A DNA stretch of 64,000 bases from Scatosoma sp045124465 (GCA_045124465.1 JBGVLV010000022.1:69218-133217), one strand, 5' to 3'; shown: positions 18,446 to 27,615, counted from the stretch's first letter. The notes: a model not told the origin generated them from the letters alone. Numbers and translations are program-made.

Positions 18446-18454
18446 TGTTATAAT
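18446..18454 (+). promoter_or_regulatory. Extended -10 promoter for rdgB-yfcE
   Basis: TGTTATAAT is a perfect TGn extended -10 element 30 bases before the rdgB start. No good -35 is visible, because the position overlaps the terminator's T run. Confidence 0.6.
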
Positions 18455-18483
18455 ATACCCATAATATAGTAAAGGAGCGGCGT

Positions 18484-19080
18484 ATGCAGAAGAAAAGAAA
18501 GTTGGTCGTTGCATCGGGTAACGCGCATAAATTAAGAGAAATATCGGAAATATTCACCGATTTCGAAGTGGTATCGCAAAAACAAATGGGATTCGACGGC
18601 GACGTAGAAGAAACGGGTGAAACGTTCGTGGAAAACGCGCTCATCAAAGCCCGTGCGGCGGCAAAAGCGCTCGGGTGTATCGCGCTTGCGGACGACAGCG
18701 GTCTTTGCGTGGACGCGCTCGGCGGCGCTCCGGGAATATATAGCGCGCGGTATAGCGGCGAACACGGCGACGATAAGAAAAACCGCGATTTGCTTTTGAA
18801 AAATATGCAAGGGATCGCCGACCGTAAAGCGCATTTCACGAGCGCGGTCGCGCTCGTCTATCCCGACGGTAAAGAGCTTGTCGCGGAAGGAAAAACGTAC
18901 GGAACTATCCTGCAAGAGGAAATAGGCGACGGCGGGTTCGGATACGACTGTATTTTCGAGAGCGAGGATCTGAATAAATCTTTCGGACTTGCTACGGCGG
19001 AGGAAAAGAACACCGTTTCTCATCGTTTCCGCGCCTTGCAGGCTTTGCTCGTTCAATGGCGGGAAACGGAAAATTCGTGA
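18484..19080 (+). CDS. rdgB: Non-canonical purine NTP pyrophosphatase (RdgB/HAM1)
   Basis: A 198-residue house-cleaning enzyme that hydrolyses dITP, ITP and XTP to the monophosphates. Diagnostic motifs are ASGNAHKLREI at the N-terminus, ADDSGLCVDALGGAPGIYSARY, and a C-terminal SHRFRAL. The length is normal and AAAGGAG precedes the ATG. The YfcE-like gene follows 9 bases later, the same pairing as ysnA-ysnB in B. subtilis. Confidence 0.96.
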   Translation: MQKKRKLVVASGNAHKLREISEIFTDFEVVSQKQMGFDGDVEETGETFVENALIKARAAAKALGCIALADDSGLCVDALGGAPGIYSARYSGEHGDDKKNRDLLLKNMQGIADRKAHFTSAVALVYPDGKELVAEGKTYGTILQEEIGDGGFGYDCIFESEDLNKSFGLATAEEKNTVSHRFRALQALLVQWRETENS

Positions 19081-19089
19081 GGTGACGGA

Positions 19090-19572
19090 ATGAAAACGTT
19101 GATCGTAATATCCGATTCGCACGGTAATTTGAAAGCGGTCGAAAAGCTCCGTCCGCTCGTCGCCGAAAACGACGCGGTCGTACACCTTGGCGACGGTGCG
19201 GGCGATATGCGCGGCATAATGCGCGAATTTCCCGAAAAGACCTATCTTTGCGGCGGGAACTGCGATTTCTTCTCGCCTTATCCCGAAGAGGGGATCATCG
19301 AGCTGGAATCGGTCAGAATATTTTATTGCCACGGACATAAGTTTCACGTGAAATCATTTCTCGATCGGCTTGCGGAGGAGGCGAAACGGCGCGGTTGCGA
19401 TATCGCCTTATATGGGCATACGCACAAACCTTTGATATCCGAGATAGACGGCGTAACGCTGATCAATCCAGGATCTTTAAGATATCCCGTCGGCGAGGGC
19501 GGGAGCTATTGCTATCTCGTCGTCAACGGCGGGAAATTTACGCCCGTGATCGTCGGGGAAAGCGTGTATTGA
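19090..19572 (+). CDS. YfcE/MJ0936-type metallophosphoesterase
   Basis: A 160-residue calcineurin-like phosphodiesterase. Metal-ligand motifs are SDSHGN (residues 8-13), HLGD, GGNCD, CHGH and GHTHKP, in family order. The natural substrate is unknown for most members. It is cotranscribed with rdgB. Confidence 0.92.
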   Translation: MKTLIVISDSHGNLKAVEKLRPLVAENDAVVHLGDGAGDMRGIMREFPEKTYLCGGNCDFFSPYPEEGIIELESVRIFYCHGHKFHVKSFLDRLAEEAKRRGCDIALYGHTHKPLISEIDGVTLINPGSLRYPVGEGGSYCYLVVNGGKFTPVIVGESVY

Positions 19573-19638
19573 CAGGCTCGTTAAATGGGAATTCGTAAAA
19601 TATTTTTCATTTTTTTGTAAATTTTTGCTTTCATTCAG

Positions 19639-19667
19639 GTGACTTTTTTCTTGAACTATTATATAAT
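19639..19667 (+). promoter_or_regulatory. Probable promoter of the Na/Pi cotransporter gene
   Basis: GTGACT (4 of 6 to consensus), 17 bases and TATAAT (19662-19667). This would give a leader of about 90 bases in which I see no clear riboswitch or attenuator. Confidence 0.55.
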
Positions 19668-19766
19668 AGACTTACGGATTTCGCTTTTTTCCTTGCGAAT
19701 ATTGCATAGAAAGAAAGAGGAAAACGTAAATAGTGAGGAGAATAGGAAAAACATAGGAGAAAGTCA

Positions 19767-21401
19767 ATGGAGTTATTTGAGAATATCGTTTTGATTCTTG
19801 CCGGCTGCGGCGCGTTCCTGCTCGGGTTCAAGCTGCTCAGCGACAACATGGAAAAACTTGCCGGCAATAGTTTGAAAGTATTATTTAACAAGACTTCGGA
19901 TAAAAAATGGGTAGGCGTCGGTATGGGCGCGGTAGCGACCGCCGTCGTGCAAAGTTCGGGCGTTACGACCGTCATGGTCGTCGGGTTCGTAAACGCGGGC
20001 ATTATGTCGCTCAAACAAGCCGCCGCGGTCATTATGGGTGCGAACATCGGTACGACGATCACCGCGCAGCTTGCGGCGTTGCAGGCGTTGCCGATCGATT
20101 CTTTTTTCATCGCGTTGCTGTTTGTCGGTATGATGATGGAAATGTTTTCGTCCAAGGACAAAGTCAAGAGTATCGGACTTGCTCTCGCGGGCTTGGGTAT
20201 GGTATTCTTCGGCTTGGACGTTATGTCGAGCACGATGAAAGTATACGCGCAAAACGAGGCGGTGACCTCGATGCTCTCGTCTTTGACTAACCCGTTCCTG
20301 CTTTTGGTATTCGGTATCGTGTTTACGGCGCTCGTGCAATCCTCTTCGGCGGTCACGACGGTCATTATCGCAATGGCTACCGCAGGATTGACGATAGGCG
20401 GAGGTGGTAACGCCGTGCTCTATCTTATACTCGGTTCGAATATCGGTTCTTGCGTAACGGCGTTGATCTCGTCTATCGGAACTTCCGTGAACGCAAAACG
20501 CGCGAGTATCATTCACTTGTTGTTCAACGTTACGGGCGCGTTACTGTTTATGATCGTATTGCTTTGTTGGCCTGGATTCTTTGCCTCTACGTTTGCGAAA
20601 TGGTTCTCCGAACCGAGTACACAGATCGCAATGTTCCATACGTTTTTTAACATTATTTGTACGCTCGTGTTCTTGCCGTTCAGCAATCTTTTGGTATTCC
20701 TTTCGAAGAAGATCGTTCCCGATAAGGGGCAGGCGGAAAAAGCGCCTTCCGAGCTTGTGTTTATGGATAAGCGTTTCCTCACCACGCCGACGGTCGCGCT
20801 CGGTCAGCTTAAAAAGGAAACGTTCCGTATGTCGGATATGGCTATGGAAAGCTTGCAGATAGCGTTCAGAGGGTTTATCGACAGGGACATCGACGCGATC
20901 GATAAAGTAAACGAAAATAACGAGTATATTTCCAAGATAAGCGAACAGATCAGTAACTATCTCGTGCAAGTATCCGCGAGCGACGTTTCGTATGCGGACG
21001 AAAAGCAGATAAACGCTTTGCATAACGACGTCGGAGACATCGCCCGTATCGCGGAGCTTGCCGATAACCTTACGAAATACACCAAACGCGAAGTGCGCGA
21101 GAATCTCCTGTTCTCCGACGGTATCAATGAAAAACTTGAAAAAATGCACGAAATGCTCCGTCAGCAGTACGAACTTGTAAAACGGGTCGTGTTGGAGAAC
21201 GAAACGGCGTTGATAAAAGAATCGGACGAGCTGGAAGAAGAAATAGACAATATGCGCCGCGACCTCGTCGCCGAACATATCGCTCGACTCGGTCAGGGTA
21301 AATGCCGTCCCGAGAACAATACGGTGTTCATCAATCTCGTATGCAATCTCGAACGTGTAGGCGACCATCTCAACTATATCGTGCATAACGCCGATAATTA
21401 A
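19767..21401 (+). CDS. Na+/phosphate cotransporter family protein with PhoU-like tail
   Basis: 544 residues. The N-terminal ~310 residues are hydrophobic and hold the two inverted-repeat signatures QSSGVTT and QSSSAVTT characteristic of the NptA/SLC34 fold. The C-terminal ~200 residues are helical and charged, matching the PhoU-like domain fused to bacterial members. It probably imports phosphate with Na+ at the plasma membrane, which would fit the Na+ economy suggested by the V-ATPase. It is monocistronic, with its own promoter and terminator. Confidence 0.92.
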   Translation: MELFENIVLILAGCGAFLLGFKLLSDNMEKLAGNSLKVLFNKTSDKKWVGVGMGAVATAVVQSSGVTTVMVVGFVNAGIMSLKQAAAVIMGANIGTTITAQLAALQALPIDSFFIALLFVGMMMEMFSSKDKVKSIGLALAGLGMVFFGLDVMSSTMKVYAQNEAVTSMLSSLTNPFLLLVFGIVFTALVQSSSAVTTVIIAMATAGLTIGGGGNAVLYLILGSNIGSCVTALISSIGTSVNAKRASIIHLLFNVTGALLFMIVLLCWPGFFASTFAKWFSEPSTQIAMFHTFFNIICTLVFLPFSNLLVFLSKKIVPDKGQAEKAPSELVFMDKRFLTTPTVALGQLKKETFRMSDMAMESLQIAFRGFIDRDIDAIDKVNENNEYISKISEQISNYLVQVSASDVSYADEKQINALHNDVGDIARIAELADNLTKYTKREVRENLLFSDGINEKLEKMHEMLRQQYELVKRVVLENETALIKESDELEEEIDNMRRDLVAEHIARLGQGKCRPENNTVFINLVCNLERVGDHLNYIVHNADN

Positions 21402-21417
21402 AAACGGAAAGATAAAT

Positions 21418-21451
21418 AAAAACGGCTCGTTTATGAAAACGGGTCGTTTTT
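21418..21451 (+). terminator. Terminator after the Na/Pi cotransporter gene
   Basis: A 15-bp stem with one or two G-T pairs: AAAAACGGCTCGTTT (21418-21432), loop ATGA, AAACGGGTCGTTTTT (21437-21451). Confidence 0.92.
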
Positions 21452-21452
21452 C

Positions 21453-21482
21453 TTGCCAAAAGTTCCGCAGGTATGATATAAT
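21453..21482 (+). promoter_or_regulatory. Promoter for the CPBP protease gene
   Basis: TTGCCA (21453-21458), 18 bases and TATAAT (21477-21482), with a TG extended -10. It starts within two bases of the upstream terminator. Confidence 0.72.
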
Positions 21483-21504
21483 AAAGAAAAGGCGGTGAAG
21501 GGCA

Positions 21505-22338
21505 TTGCAAGAGGAATTAAAACGTAAACGGATAAAAGATACCGTCTTTACGGTATCAATCGTTATATTATGCGGCGCAATGATTTTACTAGATTTCGTT
21601 TCGCCTCGATATTCGTCGGATATAAGACGAAACCGATGGATCGGGGATATCGTACAACAATGTTGTGGGATCGTAGCCGTTTTAATGCTGATGGCACGAA
21701 TGAAGATAAAGCTGTACCGAAAACCGCAAGGTTGGTTGTTTTTTATCCCTTGCCTGATCGTCGCGCTGGACAATTTCCCGCTTTGCTCTTATCTCGCGGG
21801 CAATATGTCGTTCGAACGTACGGGCGCGCTCGACGTGGTCCTGTTCGCCGTATATTGCTTGTCGGTAGGGGTCTTCGAAGAATGTGTGTTCCGCGGTCTT
21901 GTTTTCGCGGCTTTGGCGGGGTATTTTTCGAACGATAAAAGAGGACTTGTGAAAACCTTCGTCCTTTCGTCCGTCGTCTTTGGAGCGGTGCATATTTTCA
22001 ATATTTTCGGCGGGAACGTCGGCGGTACGCTGTTGCAGGTCTGCTATACGACGTTGACGGGCGGGCTGTTCGCGTTCGCGCTTATCAAAACGAAGAATAT
22101 ATGCTGTTCCGCATTCGTACACGCGCTGTATAATTTCTGCGGACTGTTGCTTTCCGAACAGGGACTTGGGTTTGGCGTAACGTTCGATATTGCTACGGCG
22201 ATAATGATGACCGTCATAAGCGTGATAATAGGGGTATTCGTCCTCGTTTCCCTTTGGAAATACACGGAAACGGAACGAAAAGTCTTTTACGACCGCCTTG
22301 GAGTAAAAGAAAAGCCCAAAGCCGACGAAAACTCTTAA
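21505..22338 (+). CDS. CPBP (CAAX/Abi) family intramembrane metalloprotease
   Basis: A 277-residue membrane protein with about eight hydrophobic segments. Active-site motifs are GVFEECVFRG (EExxxR), FGAVHIFN and HALYNFCG, in the order expected for the Abi/CPBP family. The start is TTG at 21505; the next in-frame Met falls inside the first membrane helix. Members cleave within membranes or mature peptides, but the substrate is unknown here. No bacteriocin or peptide gene is adjacent. Confidence 0.85.
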   Translation: MQEELKRKRIKDTVFTVSIVILCGAMILLDFVSPRYSSDIRRNRWIGDIVQQCCGIVAVLMLMARMKIKLYRKPQGWLFFIPCLIVALDNFPLCSYLAGNMSFERTGALDVVLFAVYCLSVGVFEECVFRGLVFAALAGYFSNDKRGLVKTFVLSSVVFGAVHIFNIFGGNVGGTLLQVCYTTLTGGLFAFALIKTKNICCSAFVHALYNFCGLLLSEQGLGFGVTFDIATAIMMTVISVIIGVFVLVSLWKYTETERKVFYDRLGVKEKPKADENS

Positions 22339-22358
22339 AAACGATTGAAAATCAACGA

Positions 22359-22447
22359 ATTATGACACGCATAATACCTATGCGTGGCATAATTACAGCT
22401 AAAACAAAGGGTATTATGCCAAACATAACACCTATGTCTGACATAAA
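22359..22447. repeat. Two tandem 35-nt imperfect stem-loops, period 54
   Basis: Unit 1: arms ATTATGACACGCATA (22359-22373) and TATGCGTGGCATAAT (22379-22393), one mismatch. Unit 2: ATTATGCCAAACATA (22413-22427) and TATGTCTGACATAAA (22433-22447), three mismatches. Both have 5-base loops ending in ACC. They lie between two convergent genes, just before a bidirectional terminator. Confidence 0.75.
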
Positions 22448-22454
22448 TAACGTA

Positions 22455-22495
22455 AAAAATAACGGACGATCCATAAGCGGTCGTCCGTTATTTTT
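22455..22495. terminator. Bidirectional terminator between CPBP gene (+) and potD (-)
   Basis: A perfect 15-bp stem AAAAATAACGGACGA / TCGTCCGTTATTTTT with an 11-base loop. A runs on one side and T runs on the other allow it to stop both convergent transcripts. Confidence 0.9.
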
Positions 22496-22506
22496 GTTTG
22501 AAAGGA

Positions 22507-23832
22507 TTATTTGATATTGTTCCACATTCTGTTGGCGCGTTCGTTGGTCGCTTTGTCGAAGTATTCCATAATGACGAGCCTGTCGATAATATCTTCGGTC
22601 GGATACTGCGCGAACAGTTGACGGGTAAATTGCGTGAGGGGGGCTTGGAATTTCGCGTCGTTGCCGAAGAAGTAGGTCAGATCGTAAACGTCCGTTTCTT
22701 CCTCGTCGTCTTCCGCACCGTATTTGTCTTTTACGTAATCGAATACGGCGTCGCCTGCGATGCAGCTCGTATAGCCGATATAATCCATATTACGGATTGC
22801 GTTTTCGGGCATAGACAGGAAATTGATGAACGCGAGCGCGGCTTTTTGTATTTTCTCGTCGCTGCCTTTCATCATCACCCAACCGTCGAACCAAAGATTC
22901 GAGGTGGATTCGGGAATACAGTATTCGAGATCGACGGGGGAAGATGTGATTTCTTCGTCCTCGCTCATATCGAGGATATACACCGCGTCGCCGCTCCATT
23001 GATAGGAGATATCGAACCGACCCGTAATAACGTCGAGTTTACCCTCGTCCGTTTCAAGACCGTATAAATTCCCGCGCATTTTTTCCAAAAGTTTCTGAAC
23101 TTCGGTCATTACGTTCGTATCGTTCATTTTCGTGGAAAGGGTGGTCTGATACGTTTCGAGGTCGATCGTTCCCGCGGCGAGATCGTTTTTCAAGGACAGC
23201 AATTCGTTTTCGTAGTACATTCCAAGCCCCGCGAAATAGGAGTCGCGCACGTTGTCTTTGGCGGTGATCTTACGATCGTATTTCTCGTTCAAAAATACGT
23301 TCCAGCTCTTGACGTCCTCGCGGTCTACCCGCTCGGAATTGAATACGAATCCCGTTGTTCCCCACATATATCCCGCGGCGTATTCCGACCAAGAATGTCC
23401 GTTGGAAAGTTTTCTTTGGAACACGCTTTCGATATAGGGGGAAACGTTGCGGACGTAGTAATTATTCGGGTCGGTCTTATCGAAAAAGCTTTCGTCGAAT
23501 TTTTCCAGTTTATCCTCCGCCGCAAGTTTCATGATCATATATTCGGACGGGCATAAAAGATCGTAATGATCGCCCATCTTTATTTTATTGTACATCGTTT
23601 CGTTGTCTTGGAGAGTGAGGTATTCGACGGTTATTTCTTCTCCGTATTCTTGCAGATACCAGTCCTCGAACTCCTCGTAAAGAGGTTTGCCGCCGTCGCT
23701 ACCTTCGTCGATATATTCGTCCCAACTTGCGATGCGCAATACGTTTCCGGAACGGTTATCCGTACATGCGGAAAAGGGGAAAGCGGAAACGACCAAAAGA
23801 AACGCAAGGGGCAAAGTAAGGCGTTTTTTCAT
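22507..23832 (-). CDS. potD: Spermidine/putrescine-binding lipoprotein PotD
   Basis: A 441-residue substrate-binding protein of the polyamine ABC importer. N-terminal signal with lipobox FSAC, lipidated Cys near residue 23, then the family opening VLRIASWDEYID. Conserved later segments include CPSEYMIMKLAAEDKLEKFD (PSxYM) and FVFNSERV. It is the last gene of the operon; its ATG overlaps the potC stop by 3-4 bases. It should bind polyamine outside the membrane and deliver it to PotBC. Confidence 0.95.
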   Translation of the reverse strand: MKKRLTLPLAFLLVVSAFPFSACTDNRSGNVLRIASWDEYIDEGSDGGKPLYEEFEDWYLQEYGEEITVEYLTLQDNETMYNKIKMGDHYDLLCPSEYMIMKLAAEDKLEKFDESFFDKTDPNNYYVRNVSPYIESVFQRKLSNGHSWSEYAAGYMWGTTGFVFNSERVDREDVKSWNVFLNEKYDRKITAKDNVRDSYFAGLGMYYENELLSLKNDLAAGTIDLETYQTTLSTKMNDTNVMTEVQKLLEKMRGNLYGLETDEGKLDVITGRFDISYQWSGDAVYILDMSEDEEITSSPVDLEYCIPESTSNLWFDGWVMMKGSDEKIQKAALAFINFLSMPENAIRNMDYIGYTSCIAGDAVFDYVKDKYGAEDDEEETDVYDLTYFFGNDAKFQAPLTQFTRQLFAQYPTEDIIDRLVIMEYFDKATNERANRMWNNIK

Positions 23833-24641
23833 CTCTTTTTACTCCTTGATTTTTTATAAGCGATCACGTTGGAGAAAACGACGACGAGCACGATCGCAAA
23901 GAAGATGATCGCCGTGAACGCCCAGTACGCCGCTTTTATCTGCGCGCCCATAATATTGTTTTTATCCAAACCGTAAATATGCGTGCTGATGGTCGAGAAC
24001 GAATCGGGTTTGGTGTACGCCGCGATCACGTAATCGTCCAAAGACAGAGTGACCGACAACAAAAATCCCGAAACGATACCGGGTAATATTTGGGGTATGA
24101 TAACCGAAAACAACGCCTTTTTCGGCGACGCGCCGAGGTCGAGCGCCGCCTCGTATAAATTGTTGTCCATTTGCCGAAGTTTGGGAATGACCGACAAAAC
24201 GACGAACGGGGTGCAGACCAGCATCTGCCCTAATACGAGCGGTATATACGTCGATTTGTCGATATTTAAGAAAGAAACGAGCAAAGCGAAAGATATCGCC
24301 GTTACGACGTCTGCGTTGATGACGGGGATACGGTTGACGGCGGTAAGCGCCGAACCCGTCTTTTTCTTGGAATAGAAGATCCCGATCGCGCCGACCGTGC
24401 CGAGCACGGTGGAGAGGAGCGCTACGACGAGCGCGAGCAGAAAGGTCTGTCCAACGACGCGGATAGGCTCGTTTTCGAAATCGAAAAAGTAGGCGTAATG
24501 GTCGAGGCTGAATCCCGTCCAGTTCTGGATATGATCGCTTTCGTTAAAGCTGTTGACGGTAAGGAACAGGATCGGGAAATAGATAAAGGCGAGGATAAGA
24601 CCGATAAACGCCCATTTTAAGATACTTTTTATTCTTACCAT
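23829..24641 (-). CDS. potC: Polyamine ABC transporter permease PotC
   Basis: A 270-residue, six-helix permease. The cytosolic coupling (EAA) loop is EAALDLGASPKKALFSVIIPQI. The start is the ATG at 24641 (MVRIKSILKW), 7 bases inside the end of potB; a longer upstream extension is unlikely because it would overlap potB further and is not hydrophobic. Confidence 0.95.
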   Translation of the reverse strand: MVRIKSILKWAFIGLILAFIYFPILFLTVNSFNESDHIQNWTGFSLDHYAYFFDFENEPIRVVGQTFLLALVVALLSTVLGTVGAIGIFYSKKKTGSALTAVNRIPVINADVVTAISFALLVSFLNIDKSTYIPLVLGQMLVCTPFVVLSVIPKLRQMDNNLYEAALDLGASPKKALFSVIIPQILPGIVSGFLLSVTLSLDDYVIAAYTKPDSFSTISTHIYGLDKNNIMGAQIKAAYWAFTAIIFFAIVLVVVFSNVIAYKKSRSKKR

Positions 24642-25501
24642 AACGAAGTCCCTCTCGTTTCCGTTTCTCCGTCCTCTTTGAACCCGCCCGTCAGCCAGGT
24701 CACGAGGAACATAAACAATAACAATATCAAAGCGATGAACGAACCGTCGTGCCAAAGATCGCCCGTGAAATAATCGTCGATAAGTTTACCGATGATCTTA
24801 ACGTTACGGAAGGTGAGGTAGTTGGATACTACGTAGTTGGTCATCGACGGCAGGAATACCATGGAAATACCGCTCACGATCCCCGATTTGGAAAGGGGAA
24901 GGGTAACTTTCAAAAACGCTTTCGCGGGCGTTGCGCCGAGGTCTTTCGCCGCCTCGAGATAGCTCTTGTCTATTTTGATGATCGTCGTATAGATGGGCAT
25001 TATCATAAACGGCAGGAAGTCGTAGACCATACCGATGATGGTATTGACGATATTCCAGCCCTCCGATTTGTTGTAAGTGTCTAACCATACGAACAACTCT
25101 TTCAACGCGTTGATACGGAGTACGAAATTGACCCACATCGGCACGATAAAGAGCAATAACAGCGTGGATTTGTTTTTGAGCTTGCAATTCGCGATGATAT
25201 AAGCGACGGGGTACGCGATGGCAAGGCATACGATCGTGCTCATGAGCGAGATAAAGAAACTGCGTAAAATGGTCTTGAAATTATAGGAAGTAAGGAATCC
25301 TTTCAACCCTTCGCCGTTCCCGCTGAAAAATACGCGCACGTATTCGAACGTGAATTCCCCGTCGTCGTTGGTAAACGCATAATATACGACGATGAGCAGG
25401 GGAACGATCACAAACGCCGCCAAAAACAGCCCGTAGGGGATCGCGAGCAATTTCCGCGAAAAGTGCGGTCTTGCTTTCGTTTTCGTCTTTGCGTCCGTCA
25501 T
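24635..25501 (-). CDS. potB: Polyamine ABC transporter permease PotB
   Basis: A 288-residue permease with six membrane helices and the EAA loop EAAKDLGATPAKAFLKVTLPLS. I take the ATG at 25501 (MTDAKTKTK), which overlaps the potA stop by 4 bases. It forms the transmembrane channel with PotC. Confidence 0.95.
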   Translation of the reverse strand: MTDAKTKTKARPHFSRKLLAIPYGLFLAAFVIVPLLIVVYYAFTNDDGEFTFEYVRVFFSGNGEGLKGFLTSYNFKTILRSFFISLMSTIVCLAIAYPVAYIIANCKLKNKSTLLLLFIVPMWVNFVLRINALKELFVWLDTYNKSEGWNIVNTIIGMVYDFLPFMIMPIYTTIIKIDKSYLEAAKDLGATPAKAFLKVTLPLSKSGIVSGISMVFLPSMTNYVVSNYLTFRNVKIIGKLIDDYFTGDLWHDGSFIALILLLFMFLVTWLTGGFKEDGETETRGTSLW

Positions 25502-27027
25502 TGTTTGCCTCCTTCCGTCGCTTTGAGGGTGAGGCGTATCTTGTCTTTGGGAATGATAAGACTGACGAGGTCGTTCTCGTTCCAAAGATCTTCGCAAGCA
25601 AGCACGTAATCTTCTTCGTTTTCCGTACGTACGATATAGCGGTAGTATTCGCTCTTATATATTAAGGAAATAATATTGCCTTGCGCGCCGCCCTCGTCGA
25701 GGTTGTCGCTCATCGTGATGTCGTGCAGACCGACTTCCACGTTCACTTCCACGTCGGTAAGATCGAGCTTTTCGCCTTTGGCGGTGATGAGATAACCTTC
25801 CTCGTCCAAATGACTGCCGGGATAGAGCTGGGTGACGTCGCATTCGAACTCGCCGTCGCCGAATTCGACGGTGTTGCGTTTGGTGATGACGCCCGTGAAC
25901 TTGTTCACGCGGAATTTCTTTTTCATAACGTGTATGCCGTTCGGTTGCACGGTCAAGCCGACCGTTTCGCCTACTTCGGGTGCGGTCGTGCTTTGGATCT
26001 CGATCTCGTATCTTCCGCATTGTACGAGGATCTGATAGTGTATACCTTTGAAAATAACGGAGGTGACTTTGCCTTTGAGCATACCTTCGTCTGCGGACGT
26101 TATCGTGACGTCCTCGGGCCGAACGACGACGTCTACGGGTTCGTTCTTTTCAAACCCGCCGTCCACACATTCGAACGTCTTACCGCAGAACCGTACCTGC
26201 CCGTCTTTGGGCATAACGCCCGTGAAAATGTTGCTCTCGCCGATGAAGTCCGCGACGAAAGTGTTTTTCGGTTCGTTGTAGATCTTTTCGGGCGTGCCAA
26301 TCTGTTGCATGGCGCCGTCAGCCATAACGACGATGGTATCGGACATCGTAAGCGCCTCTTCCTGATCGTGCGTTACGTAAATAAAGGTAATCCCGAGCCG
26401 TTTGTGCATGGCTTTGAGTTCGAGCTGCATTTCTTTACGCATTTTCAGATCGAGCGCGCCGAGCGGCTCGTCGAGGAGCAAAATTTCGGGTTCGTTGACG
26501 ATCGCGCGGGCAATGGCGATGCGCTGTTGCTGACCGCCAGAAAGCGTGGAAATGCTCCGTTTTTCAAAGCCCGCGAGGTCTACGACTTCCAAAGCCTTTC
26601 TCACCTTTTCGGCGATGATGTCTTTGGGAAGTTTTTCCTTTTTGAGCTTGGTCTTGCCCTTTTTGTCCACGTACGTGGTTTCCACGCGTTTTTGTTTAAG
26701 CCCGAACGCCACGTTGTCGAAAACGTTGAGATGGGGGAACAACGCGTATTTTTGGAATACCGTATTTACGGGTCGGAGGTTGGGCGGCAGGGTGGTGATA
26801 TCCTTGCCGTTCAAGAGTATTTTTCCGCTCGTGGGCATTTCGAACCCCGCGATCATACGGAGGGTAGTGGTCTTGCCGCAACCGGACGGACCGAGAAAGG
26901 TGACGAATTCGCCTTTTCGTACGTAAAAATTGATATTCTCGACGACGGAAACGCCGTCGAATTCTTTGCATACGTCGACCAGCTCGATGATCTTGGGGGT
27001 GGAGTCCAAAGAGGTCTTTTTGTCCAT
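25498..27027 (-). CDS. potA: Polyamine ABC transporter ATP-binding protein PotA, enlarged
   Basis: 509 residues, about 130-150 longer than typical PotA. Walker A GPSGCGKTT (46-54), signature LSGGQQQRIAIARA (162-175), Walker B ILLLDEP (182-188) and H-loop near 220 are intact. A Lys-rich insertion lies at about 112-135. A TOBE-like module covers about 302-368. A further segment (about 375-505) ends in a second TOBE-like stretch (GNIISLIYKSEYYRYIV) that is not usual. The extra C-terminal region may be a regulatory, polyamine- or ion-sensing domain. First transporter gene after the regulator. Confidence 0.93.
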   Translation of the reverse strand: MDKKTSLDSTPKIIELVDVCKEFDGVSVVENINFYVRKGEFVTFLGPSGCGKTTTLRMIAGFEMPTSGKILLNGKDITTLPPNLRPVNTVFQKYALFPHLNVFDNVAFGLKQKRVETTYVDKKGKTKLKKEKLPKDIIAEKVRKALEVVDLAGFEKRSISTLSGGQQQRIAIARAIVNEPEILLLDEPLGALDLKMRKEMQLELKAMHKRLGITFIYVTHDQEEALTMSDTIVVMADGAMQQIGTPEKIYNEPKNTFVADFIGESNIFTGVMPKDGQVRFCGKTFECVDGGFEKNEPVDVVVRPEDVTITSADEGMLKGKVTSVIFKGIHYQILVQCGRYEIEIQSTTAPEVGETVGLTVQPNGIHVMKKKFRVNKFTGVITKRNTVEFGDGEFECDVTQLYPGSHLDEEGYLITAKGEKLDLTDVEVNVEVGLHDITMSDNLDEGGAQGNIISLIYKSEYYRYIVRTENEEDYVLACEDLWNENDLVSLIIPKDKIRLTLKATEGGKQ

Positions 27028-27081
27028 AGGTGTGTTCTCCCGATAGAAGTCTTTTGTTTTTATAGTATATAATATGGAATA

Positions 27082-27615
27082 TTAAAAATTAGGCGGCGTG
27101 GATACCCAAAGGAATTTCGCTTTGCCTTTGCTTTTGTTGAGGATATGATGCGGTTTGTTCGCGGGGTAATAGAACGCCTCGCCTTTTTTGCAAACGTAGT
27201 GCTTGTTTCCGAGCACGACGGCGATCTTTCCCTCTAAAACGTATCCGAACTCTTCGCCCTCGTGCGGTACGTCCGTAGCGGTGGATACGTTTTCCGTCAG
27301 TTCGACGAGCACGGGTTCCATCATATTTTTTTGCGCGTTGGGAATGAGCCAGCTCAGCAGTACGCCTTCCGAATCCTTTTCGATGAACTCGTCTTTACTG
27401 AAAACGACCTTTTCCTCCGCGTCCTCGCGGAAAAATTCCGAGAGGTTGCTGCCGAGCGCGACCAAAATATCGGTAAGGGTCGCGATGGAAGGGCTGTTTA
27501 GGTTGTTTTCGAGTTGCGAAATATACCCTTTCGTCAGTTCGCATCGGTCGGCAAGCTCTTCTTGCGTTAAGCCTTTTTGGTTGCGCATTTGTTTGATTTT
27601 TGCGCCCAGGTCCAT
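27082..27615 (-). CDS. XRE-family regulator with C-terminal cupin domain (PuuR-like)
   Basis: A 177-residue protein. The HTH spans about residues 7-60 (IKQMRNQKGLTQEELADRCELTKGYISQLE). A cupin follows, with HEGEEFGYVLEGKIAVVLG and a second motif ending in ANKPHHILNKSKG. This two-domain plan is that of PuuR and relatives that sense polyamines or other small molecules. As first gene of the pot operon it is the likely autoregulator, shutting uptake when polyamine is plentiful; that is inferred from context. Confidence 0.9.
   Translation of the reverse strand: MDLGAKIKQMRNQKGLTQEELADRCELTKGYISQLENNLNSPSIATLTDILVALGSNLSEFFREDAEEKVVFSKDEFIEKDSEGVLLSWLIPNAQKNMMEPVLVELTENVSTATDVPHEGEEFGYVLEGKIAVVLGNKHYVCKKGEAFYYPANKPHHILNKSKGKAKFLWVSTPPNF

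Noticed and set aside
17295..18839. 514-codon minus-strand frame opposite the metal ATPase and rdgB
   Set aside because: It crosses two genes, a terminator and a promoter; accidental.
19668..19766. Possible riboswitch in the Na/Pi cotransporter leader
   Set aside because: The leader is about 90 bases without a convincing stem series or terminator/antiterminator pair.
22254..22514. 86-codon plus-strand frame after the CPBP gene
   Set aside because: It consists of the stem-loop repeats and terminator read in frame; the repeated Ile/Met pattern comes from the hairpins.
25681..27072. 463-codon plus-strand frame opposite potA
   Set aside because: Antisense shadow. The frame extends to the end of potA and has no recognisable domain.
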